From CAZTLI01 sp964614375 (lineage in GTDB: Bacteria; Chloroflexota; Anaerolineae; Aggregatilineales; Phototrophicaceae): a stretch of DNA of 5,036 nt. Positions 1 to 5,036 of this stretch are shown one piece after another. The translations under genes and the position numbers were made by a program. Below the pieces are notes generated by a model, which saw only the letters and a program-made list of their open reading frames with translations, was not told the origin of the DNA and made no database searches. The stretch is from contig CAZTLI010000410.1 of NCBI GenBank assembly GCA_964614375.1, positions 1-5,036 of the forward strand, in the 5' to 3' direction. Positions within the stretch are counted from its first letter, which is position 1; each line of letters starts with the position of its first letter.

Positions 1-6
1 CGCGCC

Positions 7-432
7 TTATATCCCCATAGCTAAATCAAGGGGCTTTACGGCGCACATTGGTAAGCGTTCGATGTCTTTGATAGACAACACCGCTATCCGGCGGATGTCC
101 AGATTGTCTTCGATGTCGGCTAGCTTGACCCGTCGGGCGATGGGATTGGCCTTCGCGCGTTCGACAAATGTCATGTAGTCCTCGTCGGGACGGCGTGTGA
201 GGCAGTCCAGCGCGGCGATGATAGTTTCGTCATAACCCATCCGCCGCAGGTCAGCAAAAGTATAGTCGCTGTCTTCGACCACATCATGCAGCAACCCGAC
301 AATTTTGCCCGCGTCATCCGGCTGCGACAGCATCACCCGTAATGGGTGCAAAATATAGGGCGCGCCGGCTTTGTCCACCTGCCCGCGATGTGCATCCAGT
401 GCCAGCGCGAGGGCATCTTCGATAGTTGGCAT
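7..432 (-). CDS. Small stand-alone HD-domain phosphohydrolase, RelA/SpoT hydrolase-like
   Basis: A 141-residue HD-superfamily protein resembling the (p)ppGpp hydrolase half of RelA/SpoT and the small alarmone hydrolases. Seen: an HRGQ motif at 15-18, DKAGAPY at 20-26, H29-P30, the HD pair H49-D50 followed by E53-D54, and KLAD ending at D106. By family analogy H29, H49, D50 and D106 bind the metal (usually Mn2+), and E53-D54 are the catalytic acidic pair. The protein ends shortly after the HD core, with no synthetase, TGS or ACT domain, and is cytosolic (no signal peptide or membrane segment). The ATG start is 6 bases after the epimerase stop, with no Shine-Dalgarno sequence, so translation probably depends on the upstream gene. 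The arginine usual after HxGQx in long Rel enzymes (RKSG) is aspartate here (D20). Alarmone hydrolysis is therefore plausible, but another nucleotide phosphohydrolase activity is possible. The gene ends in TAA, complete in the window. Confidence 0.88.
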   Translation of the reverse strand: MPTIEDALALALDAHRGQVDKAGAPYILHPLRVMLSQPDDAGKIVGLLHDVVEDSDYTFADLRRMGYDETIIAALDCLTRRPDEDYMTFVERAKANPIARRVKLADIEDNLDIRRIAVLSIKDIERLPMCAVKPLDLAMGI

Positions 433-438
433 CAGGCG

Positions 439-1458
439 TTAGTTGCTGTGCTCGGCCATTTCCGCCATTTCAATCTCGGCGGCACGGCGTTTGTAGCTCA
501 CGGGCGGGCGCGGTTTACTGGCTTCATAGTGTTTGACCAGTTCCGGTAAATACACCCGCAGCGGCGTATAAGTCATGCCCAATTCGTCTTTGCTGCGCGT
601 ATTATCCAATGCCGACATCCAGCGTTCACTAAAGGGCGAACAATCCGGCAAGAAGCCATTGGCCTCTAATTCACTGCGCTTGAAATAAACCAGAGACGGC
701 GGTTGGAGACCCATAATCTCGCTGAGGATGCCTAAGAATTCGTTCAAGGGGAGGAATTCATCCTGCGAAATATTGTAGGCGCGCCCGATGCCCTTGCTGG
801 ATGTAATCAGCAATTTTAAGACTTTAACGACATCCAGCGCATAGATGTGGTTGAGGAGATGGTTAGGCGTTTGTGGGATGAGAATGGGGCCACCATCGCG
901 CAGCCGCAAAATATAGTTATACAACCGCTTGAACTGATCGTTGGGGCTGTTCACCATCGGTAGCCGCAGCACCGTAAACGGAAATTGACGTTCGGCGTGG
1001 GCGGTGATGAGCACATCTTCGGCATTGCGTTTGCCCATGCCATAGAGCCACTCTTCATAGGCATAGGTGATGTCTTTGGGCGGCGGCATGAGACGACCCT
1101 CATAATCCGTCTCTTTAAAGGGGCGTTCGATCCCTTCGCGTACCAGATAGACCTGCCCGGTGCTGATGGCGATATAATGCCCGACGCGCCCGGTGAGCAG
1201 TTCGACGATGGTTTCGGCTTCGGGGCCTTTGAACAGCACAAAATCAACCACGACATCAAACTGCCGCGCCAGCAGTGCCCGCTTCATCTGCTGCGCGTCG
1301 GTGCGGTCTGCGGTCAGCCGGGCGACGGTATCCGGCAGTCCCTCAATTTTCGAGACACCGCGATTCAACAGTGTCACTTGATGCCCCGCCGCGACCAATT
1401 CCCGGACGAGGAAATAGCCCATATTGCGTGTGCCGCCGATAATCAATATTTTCTTCAT
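439..1458 (-). CDS. NAD(P)-dependent epimerase/dehydratase family protein (atypical extended SDR)
   Basis: A 339-residue Rossmann-fold protein of the extended short-chain dehydrogenase/reductase superfamily. Seen: beta1 and the dinucleotide-binding loop GGTRNMG at 8-14, the LLNRG turn at 30-34 (end of beta2, cofactor choice), ADR at 50-52, an STGQVY segment at 99-104, and a catalytic-type YxxxK as Y139-K143 (YGMGK). LRLPMVNSPND at 165-174 and NHIYALDVV at 203-211 match the substrate-domain motifs of nucleotide-sugar epimerases (LRPxxVYGPxD and FIHVDDVA). The GGTRxxG loop is typical of atypical SDRs such as the CSP41-like group, so reductase, epimerase or even non-catalytic RNA-binding roles cannot be separated by sequence alone. 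The ATG start is fixed by the MKKILIIGG beta strand at the extreme N-terminus; no Shine-Dalgarno is at a useful distance. The C-terminal tail past about residue 312 is charged and low in complexity (EMAEMAEH). It is followed after 6 bases by the HD hydrolase gene. Confidence 0.87.
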   Translation of the reverse strand: MKKILIIGGTRNMGYFLVRELVAAGHQVTLLNRGVSKIEGLPDTVARLTADRTDAQQMKRALLARQFDVVVDFVLFKGPEAETIVELLTGRVGHYIAISTGQVYLVREGIERPFKETDYEGRLMPPPKDITYAYEEWLYGMGKRNAEDVLITAHAERQFPFTVLRLPMVNSPNDQFKRLYNYILRLRDGGPILIPQTPNHLLNHIYALDVVKVLKLLITSSKGIGRAYNISQDEFLPLNEFLGILSEIMGLQPPSLVYFKRSELEANGFLPDCSPFSERWMSALDNTRSKDELGMTYTPLRVYLPELVKHYEASKPRPPVSYKRRAAEIEMAEMAEHSN

Positions 1459-1515
1459 ATAATGAACGTGGCTGTGTGCCGTGTTCCCCTTTCGACTCCT
1501 AATCAGTCAAGGTGC

Positions 1516-1521
1516 GTTACT
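1516..1521 (+). repeat. GTTACT direct repeat, left copy (possible target-site duplication)
   Basis: GTTACT lies 3 bases outside the left tip of the inverted-repeat unit, and an identical GTTACT (1725-1730) lies 4 bases outside the right tip. A 6-bp direct repeat flanking both ends is what a target-site duplication would look like. The 3- and 4-base offsets would then be part of the element (1522-1724, 203 bases). With only six bases, chance cannot be excluded. Confidence 0.35.
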
Positions 1522-1524
1522 TAT

Positions 1525-1578
1525 TGAACCACAGAGACACAGAGCGCGCAGAGAAAAGCTATTGAAATCGAGTCAATC
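1525..1578 (+). repeat. Left arm of the inverted-repeat unit (ACCACAGAGACACAGAG type)
   Basis: This arm begins TGAACCACAGAGACACAGAG and continues through a purine-rich GCAGAGAAAAG stretch to ATTGAAA and GTCAATC. The internal ACAGAG/ACACAGAG words recur at about 8-9 base spacing, which gives it a short-period, repeat-derived look. It is the better preserved of the two arms relative to the remembered ACCACAGAGACACAGAG consensus. Confidence 0.6.
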
Positions 1579-1617
1579 CAGTGCTGAAAATTACTTTCAC
1601 CGGAACGATTTAGAACG

Positions 1618-1638
1618 TGTCAAACTGCCTCATTGACA
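1618..1638. other. Small hairpin in the centre of the repeat unit
   Basis: TGTCAA (1618-1623) and TTGACA (1633-1638) form a 6-bp inverted repeat around a 9-base loop, close to the midpoint of the 1525-1720 unit. There is no U-tract, so it is not a classical terminator. TTGACA also matches a sigma-70 -35 box on both strands. On the plus strand the best -10 is GATAAG (1655-1660) at 16 bases, but no plus-strand gene follows. On the minus strand no good -10 is present. Confidence 0.3.
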
Positions 1639-1670
1639 GCAGAAAACAGATCGTGATAAGGCAACCTGTT

Positions 1671-1720
1671 GATGACACCTGTTTCAATCCCTTCTGTGTC
1701 CTTGCGCCGACTGTGGTTCA
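1671..1720 (-). repeat. Right arm of the inverted-repeat unit (inverted, more diverged)
   Basis: Read on the minus strand it starts TGAACCACAG, then has a diverged GC-rich insert (TCGGCGCA), then AGGACACAGAAGGG, ATTGAAAC and GTCATC. It shares the first 10 bases exactly with the left arm and then only scattered words. The tip lies 5 bases beyond the asparagine synthase stop codon, so the element begins almost at the end of that gene. Confidence 0.58.
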
Positions 1721-1724
1721 TGAT

Positions 1725-1730
1725 GTTACT
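1725..1730 (+). repeat. GTTACT direct repeat, right copy, overlapping the asnB stop codon
   Basis: Identical to the copy at 1516-1521. On the minus strand it reads AGTAAC and contains the TAA stop of the asparagine synthase gene (1728-1726). If the pair is a target-site duplication, insertion duplicated the stop codon region and left the protein end unchanged. Confidence 0.35.
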
Positions 1731-3684
1731 GCTTTTCAAATTCCAGTTCCGTGCTGAGATCGTGTGCCTGCAAGCGCCTTTCGAGCGTCAGACTGCCATC
1801 AATATACAGCGCGTGCCAGATGTGGAAGACCAGTAATGCCCACACCGCCGCGAGGTCATAGCGTTCACGCTTCAGATGGGCATCCACCAGCGCCTGTACG
1901 CCATCCGGGTCGAAGCAGCCTGCCGATTCGACATATTCACGCGAGAGATAGGTTTCGACCAGTGGATGCAAATATGTCCGCAGCCATTCCGACGCGGGCG
2001 GGATGAACCCCCACTTAGGCCGGTTGAGAATGTCATCGGGCACGAGGTCGCCAATCGCCGCCTTTAAGATGCGCTTGGTATCGTTGCCGCGCAGTTTATA
2101 GTCCAGCGGCAGGCGCAGCGCCAATTCCACCAGAGGATGATCTTGAAAGGGCGCGCGGGCTTCAATCGACATCATCATCGCCATTTTATCAACGCGCATG
2201 TTGCTGTCTTCGGGTATCCACAGATTGGTACTGGCATAGGCAATACGATCCGCAAAATAGGGCGAATCGGGCGCATCCAACCAGGGACGCAAATCGCTGT
2301 TGATGGCCTTATATACACCGCCGTTGCCGTGATGGGTCAGCAGCCCGGCAGCGCGGTCTATATCCAGCTTGTGATGCCATTCCAGATAACGCAGCGATGG
2401 GTCACTACGCCGCGATTTGTGTGCCAGTGCCCGCAAACTATCAAAACGCGCGGGCAGATGTTCCAGCAGTCGAGTCAGCAGATTATCACGCAGCAGCGGT
2501 GGAATCCGCAGATAGCGTTCGAGAATGCGATCCATGCGGAAGTGATTGTAACCCGCGAACAATTCATCACCCGCATCGCCCGACAGCAGCACCGGGACAC
2601 CATGCAGGCGCGCCAACGCCGCCACATACACAGTCTGCACCACCGCCAATTCTGCGATGGGTTCATCCATGCCATAGACCAGATGCGGCAAGAGTTCCGC
2701 CAGCGAGTCATTCTGTTTGAGCGTGATAATGTGATGATGACTGTTGAGATGGTGTGCCGCCCGCGCCGCATAATGGGCATCGACATTGAATTTATGGTCG
2801 CTGGCGCTGCCGGGTTCAAAGTCAAAACCAACCGTGAATGTCTCGACAGGTCTGCCCATCAACTGCCCCATGATAGCGGTAATGGCGGTTGAATCGACGC
2901 CACCACTGAGAAACGCGCCTAACGGCACATCGCTCATCAAGCGCAGTGCAACCGCTTCAAACAAGGCATCCCGTACCTGTTTTGCCGCTTCGTTTTCGCT
3001 GATGGGGTCGGACGCATCCATAACCGGCGTCCAATACCGGTCGATGCGTGTCCTGCCATTTTCGACCAGCAGATAACTACCCGCTGCTAATTTGTTGATT
3101 CCCGAAAACAGGGTTTGTGGCGGCGGGACATAACCCAACGTCAAATACTGCGGCAGCGCATCCTGATTGACTCGACGCGGCAGTCGCTCATCTGCCAGCA
3201 GCGCCTTGATTTCGCTGGCGAACAGCAGACCATGTTCAGTTTGGGCGTAATACAGCGGGGATTGTCCCAGACGGTCACGCGCGAGGAGCAGCCGGTTTTT
3301 GTGGCTATCCCAGATGCCGAAGGCGAAACGTCCACGCAGGCGCGGCAGCATGTCGATGCCCCACTGTTCATAGGCATGGACGAGGGCTTCGGTGTCCGTG
3401 CGTGTTTTGAAGACGTGTCCGTGTGCTGCGAGTGCTGCGCGCAGGTCGTTATGATTATAGACTTCGCCATTGAAGACGATGCCGATGCAGCCATCTTCGT
3501 TGAACAATGGCCCTGCGGGTGCGCTGAGGTCGATAATCGCCAATCGCGAGGACGCGAAAGCCAGCGCGCCGTCGTGGTGCGTGGCATGACCATCTGGCCC
3601 ACGATGCAGCAAGCGCATCACCATCCGTTCAACCAGTGCCGGGTCTGCGCCTGCCGGGTGATATTGTCCGCAAATTCCACACAC
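1726..3684 (-). CDS. asnB: Asparagine synthase (glutamine-hydrolysing), AsnB type
   Basis: A 652-residue two-domain enzyme. It hydrolyses glutamine in an N-terminal class II amidotransferase domain and passes ammonia to a C-terminal ATP-pyrophosphatase domain that activates aspartate or a related carboxylate. Seen: MCGICG with nucleophile Cys2, glutamine-site residues R47, N72-G73 and D97, the PP-loop SGGVDS at 260-265, LSGDAGDELFAGY at 367-379, a SIEARAPF segment at 506-513, and PKWGF at 556-560. All key catalytic motifs are intact. The usual DRxGxKPLYY segment reads DRLGQSPLYY (138-146), so the Lys is Ser. The start is GTG and is forced by the family, since Cys2 must become N-terminal. The gene follows the glycosyltransferase stop by 3 bases, with its ribosome binding site inside that gene. 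Length is somewhat above that of E. coli AsnB (about 554) and typical of the long AsnB group found in polysaccharide clusters. It may make asparagine or amidate a sugar acid; sequence alone does not decide. Confidence 0.95.
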   Translation of the reverse strand: MCGICGQYHPAGADPALVERMVMRLLHRGPDGHATHHDGALAFASSRLAIIDLSAPAGPLFNEDGCIGIVFNGEVYNHNDLRAALAAHGHVFKTRTDTEALVHAYEQWGIDMLPRLRGRFAFGIWDSHKNRLLLARDRLGQSPLYYAQTEHGLLFASEIKALLADERLPRRVNQDALPQYLTLGYVPPPQTLFSGINKLAAGSYLLVENGRTRIDRYWTPVMDASDPISENEAAKQVRDALFEAVALRLMSDVPLGAFLSGGVDSTAITAIMGQLMGRPVETFTVGFDFEPGSASDHKFNVDAHYAARAAHHLNSHHHIITLKQNDSLAELLPHLVYGMDEPIAELAVVQTVYVAALARLHGVPVLLSGDAGDELFAGYNHFRMDRILERYLRIPPLLRDNLLTRLLEHLPARFDSLRALAHKSRRSDPSLRYLEWHHKLDIDRAAGLLTHHGNGGVYKAINSDLRPWLDAPDSPYFADRIAYASTNLWIPEDSNMRVDKMAMMMSIEARAPFQDHPLVELALRLPLDYKLRGNDTKRILKAAIGDLVPDDILNRPKWGFIPPASEWLRTYLHPLVETYLSREYVESAGCFDPDGVQALVDAHLKRERYDLAAVWALLVFHIWHALYIDGSLTLERRLQAHDLSTELEFEKQ

Positions 3685-3687
3685 GGT

Positions 3688-4971
3688 CTACGTAGCGTCC
3701 TTCCTCCGCCTCTCATTATAGCGGATGTAGTGCGCGGCCTCATAGACCTGTATCATGGCTGATACCTGTGTAAGCAGCGAAAAATGGTCAATCACCCGCT
3801 GTTTGGCGTGCGCGCCCATCTGCTGACGGAGTGCTTCATCGTTCAACAGGCGGATGAGACGGTCTGCAAACTGCGCCGTATCGAAGGGATTGACGATATA
3901 ACCCGTTTCGCCATCGACCACCGCTTCCGCCGAGCCGCCATAACAGGTCGCAATCACCGGGACGCCCGCCGCCATCGCTTCGAGATTCATCGTCGGGAAC
4001 GAATCCATGATAATCGACGGCACAGTCACCACATCCGCCACCTGAAATGCCGCCGCCAATTCATCACCGCTCAACCAGCCACCTGCCCTGACGTGATTTT
4101 CGCGCAAATGGGCATATTCCGGCGCATCCAACCCCTGCCCATCGAGTCCGCCCGCCGTCAATATCAACAGCAGCGCCTCGGGAATTTGCGCGACCACCTG
4201 CTTAAACGCCGCCAGCACCTGCTGCCCGCCTTTGTCCGGCGTCATGCGTCCACCAAACAATATGACCTTGCGCCCGCGCACACCCAATCTGGCGCGCATC
4301 TGCTCAATGAGTGATTCAGATACGTTTGATTGCGCCGGGTCGATGCCATTATGCACCACTTGAAATGGCGGCAGTCCATTGGCGTGCAGTGTTTGACAGT
4401 GCGCCTCACTGACTGAAACCCGGACATCAACATAATGCCGCAGAATATAGCGGATGATGAGATTACGCAGTGGATTGTAGCGAAAGCGCATCTCGCGCAG
4501 GTTATAAAAACGCGGCAGACGATACGCCTCCGGCGCTTCGACTCCACAGCGGTCAGGTCGCACAAAGTGGCGCAGGCGATTATAGGCAAAAGGCATGACA
4601 TCATGCGAATTGAAAACCGTCGGCAGCCCCAATTTGTGGGCGATGACGAAACTATAGTAGGCCGTATCGCTATGGACATTATGCCCATTGACGACATCGG
4701 GTTGAATGCGTTGATACAGCGTTTGCACTGCGCGCGCAGTCTGTGGATTATAGAGCGAATAATAGGCGCGAAAGCGTTCGGGATAGCGCGAGTGGATATG
4801 ATAAGTGGGGATGCCGTCGCGTGTTTCTGCAAAGGGTTTATCCGGTGTAGCGGCGATGACATGCACGTCATGACCGGCAGCGCGCAGTCCGCCAGCCAGC
4901 GTCCAGACCACCCGACCAGCGCCACCAGCACTTTCGGGCGGAATGCGGTCATTGAGGATCACAATACGCAT
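3688..4971 (-). CDS. Glycosyltransferase family 4 (GT-B fold) protein
   Basis: A retaining GT-B glycosyltransferase, 427 residues from the preferred start. Residue numbers here count from that ATG. Seen: an N-terminal strand MRIVILND with the glycine-rich acceptor loop GGAGR at 16-20, AAGHDVHVIAA at 31-41, HNGID at 207-211, GGRMTPDKG at 240-248 opening the donor domain, and DSFPTMNLEAMAAGVPVIA at 323-341. The last is the EX7E nucleotide-sugar motif with Asp323 replacing the first Glu and Glu331 kept. A basic, aromatic stretch at about 132-180 (many Arg) could bind membrane or a lipid-linked acceptor; no transmembrane segment is seen. A GTG start 27 bases upstream (4998) is also open, but the ATG puts the first beta strand at the N-terminus as usual for the family. 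Neither start has a Shine-Dalgarno. Donor and acceptor sugars cannot be inferred. The 3-base gap to asnB implies one operon, probably for surface glycan or glycolipid synthesis. Confidence 0.92.
   Translation of the reverse strand: MRIVILNDRIPPESAGGAGRVVWTLAGGLRAAGHDVHVIAATPDKPFAETRDGIPTYHIHSRYPERFRAYYSLYNPQTARAVQTLYQRIQPDVVNGHNVHSDTAYYSFVIAHKLGLPTVFNSHDVMPFAYNRLRHFVRPDRCGVEAPEAYRLPRFYNLREMRFRYNPLRNLIIRYILRHYVDVRVSVSEAHCQTLHANGLPPFQVVHNGIDPAQSNVSESLIEQMRARLGVRGRKVILFGGRMTPDKGGQQVLAAFKQVVAQIPEALLLILTAGGLDGQGLDAPEYAHLRENHVRAGGWLSGDELAAAFQVADVVTVPSIIMDSFPTMNLEAMAAGVPVIATCYGGSAEAVVDGETGYIVNPFDTAQFADRLIRLLNDEALRQQMGAHAKQRVIDHFSLLTQVSAMIQVYEAAHYIRYNERRRKDAT
3698..3707 (-). promoter_or_regulatory. 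Purine-rich ribosome binding site for asnB inside the upstream gene
   Basis: The minus strand reads GGAGGAAGGA here, 13 bases before the GTG start at 3684 measured from AAGGA, or 18 from GGAGG. It lies within the codons for the Arg-Arg-Arg-Lys tail of the glycosyltransferase, which uses AGG-CGG-AGG-AAG. The spacing is longer than optimal, but it is the only strong Shine-Dalgarno-like sequence before any gene in the window. It would help a GTG start compete. Confidence 0.55.
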
Positions 4972-5036
4972 GGGTGCAGTGTAATCGCAAATGGTCACGG
5001 GCGAAAGTGGAAACTACGGTGAGTCAAGATGTGTCA

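Larger units (their letters stand above)
1525..1720. repeat. MITE-like non-coding element with terminal inverted repeats
   Basis: The ends are a perfect 10-bp inverted repeat, TGAACCACAG (1525-1534) and CTGTGGTTCA (1711-1720). Inward from both ends, similar words recur in inverted orientation at similar depth: GACACAG at 1536-1542 against CTGTGTC at 1694-1700, ATTGAAA at 1561-1567 against TTTCAAT at 1682-1688, and GTCAATC at 1572-1578 against GATGAC at 1671-1676. The arms are thus degenerate copies of one sequence about 50 bases long, with small indels. No ORF of useful length lies inside, so if mobile it depends on an enzyme encoded elsewhere. The ACCACAGAGACACAGAG word of the left arm resembles dispersed repeats I know from many environmental bacterial genomes; family membership is from memory. 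An alternative reading is a decayed intergenic hairpin repeat that was never mobile. Confidence 0.62.
1459..1725. other. Intergenic region between the asparagine synthase and epimerase genes
   Basis: This is the only sizeable non-coding stretch. It contains the MITE-like inverted-repeat unit (1525-1720) and, next to the epimerase start, about 65 bases of ordinary leader. In that leader a small inverted repeat, TTCAT-ATA-ATGAA (1454-1466), overlaps the epimerase start codon. A TTGACT box on the minus strand (1510-1505) has no convincing -10 partner at 16-18 bases. No ORF, tRNA or U-tract terminator is seen. If the epimerase has its own promoter it must lie in or beside the repeat. Confidence 0.7.

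Noticed and set aside
985..1527. Plus-strand open frame of 180 codons opposite the epimerase
   Set aside because: It is antisense to conserved Rossmann-fold coding sequence and ends in the repeat unit. There is no ribosome binding site or recognisable motif.
1633..1660. TTGACA-16-GATAAG, a possible plus-strand promoter inside the repeat unit
   Set aside because: No plus-strand gene lies downstream. The TTGACA is half of a small hairpin, so it is equally explained by the inverted repeat.
1681..1693. GTTTCAATCCCTT, which resembles the start of some CRISPR repeats
   Set aside because: Only one copy is present, with no spacer periodicity and no cas genes. The word is explained as the counterpart of the left-arm ATTGAAA in the inverted-repeat unit.
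2137..2892. Long plus-strand open frame of 251 codons opposite asnB
   Set aside because: It is antisense to clear, motif-rich asnB coding sequence. Its translation is rich in Gln, His and Arg without recognisable motifs, as expected for a shadow frame.
3715..3720. TATAAT on the minus strand just upstream of asnB, a perfect -10 hexamer
   Set aside because: The sequence 17 bases upstream is ATGAGG, not close to TTGACA. The hexamer lies inside the glycosyltransferase coding sequence as Tyr-Asn codons, so an internal promoter is not supported.
3115..3762. Plus-strand open frame of 215 codons across the asnB N-terminus
   Set aside because: It overlaps the catalytic amidotransferase domain on the opposite strand, and its product shows no domain-like pattern. 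It is a shadow of the real gene.
4972..4998. N-terminal extension of the glycosyltransferase from a GTG start at 4998
   Set aside because: The nine extra residues (MTICDYTAP) precede the usual N-terminal beta strand, and no Shine-Dalgarno supports the GTG. The ATG at 4971 fits the family better, though the extension cannot be fully excluded.
4999..5036. Possible promoter upstream of the glycosyltransferase (TTGACT on the minus strand at 5027-5022)
   Set aside because: No -10-like hexamer lies at 16-18 bases, and the window ends here, so upstream context is missing.

Overview
The window is a compact bacterial segment with four complete protein-coding genes, all on the minus strand. In transcription order (right to left) they are a family-4 glycosyltransferase, a glutamine-dependent asparagine synthase, an atypical NAD(P)-dependent epimerase/dehydratase (extended SDR fold), and a small stand-alone HD phosphohydrolase of the RelA/SpoT hydrolase type. 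GC content is moderate, intergenic space is small, and most start codons lack a Shine-Dalgarno sequence. Together with the general look of the proteins, this fits an environmental bacterium such as an Anaerolineae-like member of the Chloroflexota. That assignment is an impression from the proteins and not a demonstrated placement.

Right half (about 1726-4998): the glycosyltransferase and asparagine synthase genes are 3 bases apart. The ribosome binding site for the second gene lies inside the last codons of the first, so they are almost certainly co-transcribed and translationally linked. A glycosyltransferase next to an AsnB-type amidotransferase is a common arrangement in surface-polysaccharide or glycoconjugate clusters. 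There, AsnB-like enzymes either make asparagine or amidate a sugar carboxylate.

Left half (about 7-1458): the epimerase and HD hydrolase genes are 6 bases apart and again look like one transcription unit. The SDR could act on a nucleotide sugar, which would tie it to the glycosyltransferase, but its substrate cannot be read from the sequence. The HD protein keeps all the expected metal ligands and the catalytic Glu-Asp pair of (p)ppGpp hydrolases and has no synthetase domain.

Middle (1459-1725): the only sizeable non-coding stretch is 267 bases and is largely filled by a MITE-like element. A perfect 10-bp inverted repeat (TGAACCACAG / CTGTGGTTCA) bounds 196 bases. Degenerate inverted similarity runs about 50 bases inward from each end. 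A 6-bp direct repeat, GTTACT, flanks the whole unit, and its right copy overlaps the asparagine synthase stop codon. The left arm belongs to the ACCACAGAGACACAGAG-type dispersed repeat seen in many environmental bacterial genomes. This is the most interesting non-coding signal here. I see no RNA genes, CRISPR array, phage or defence module, and no strong evidence for a wholly new system.
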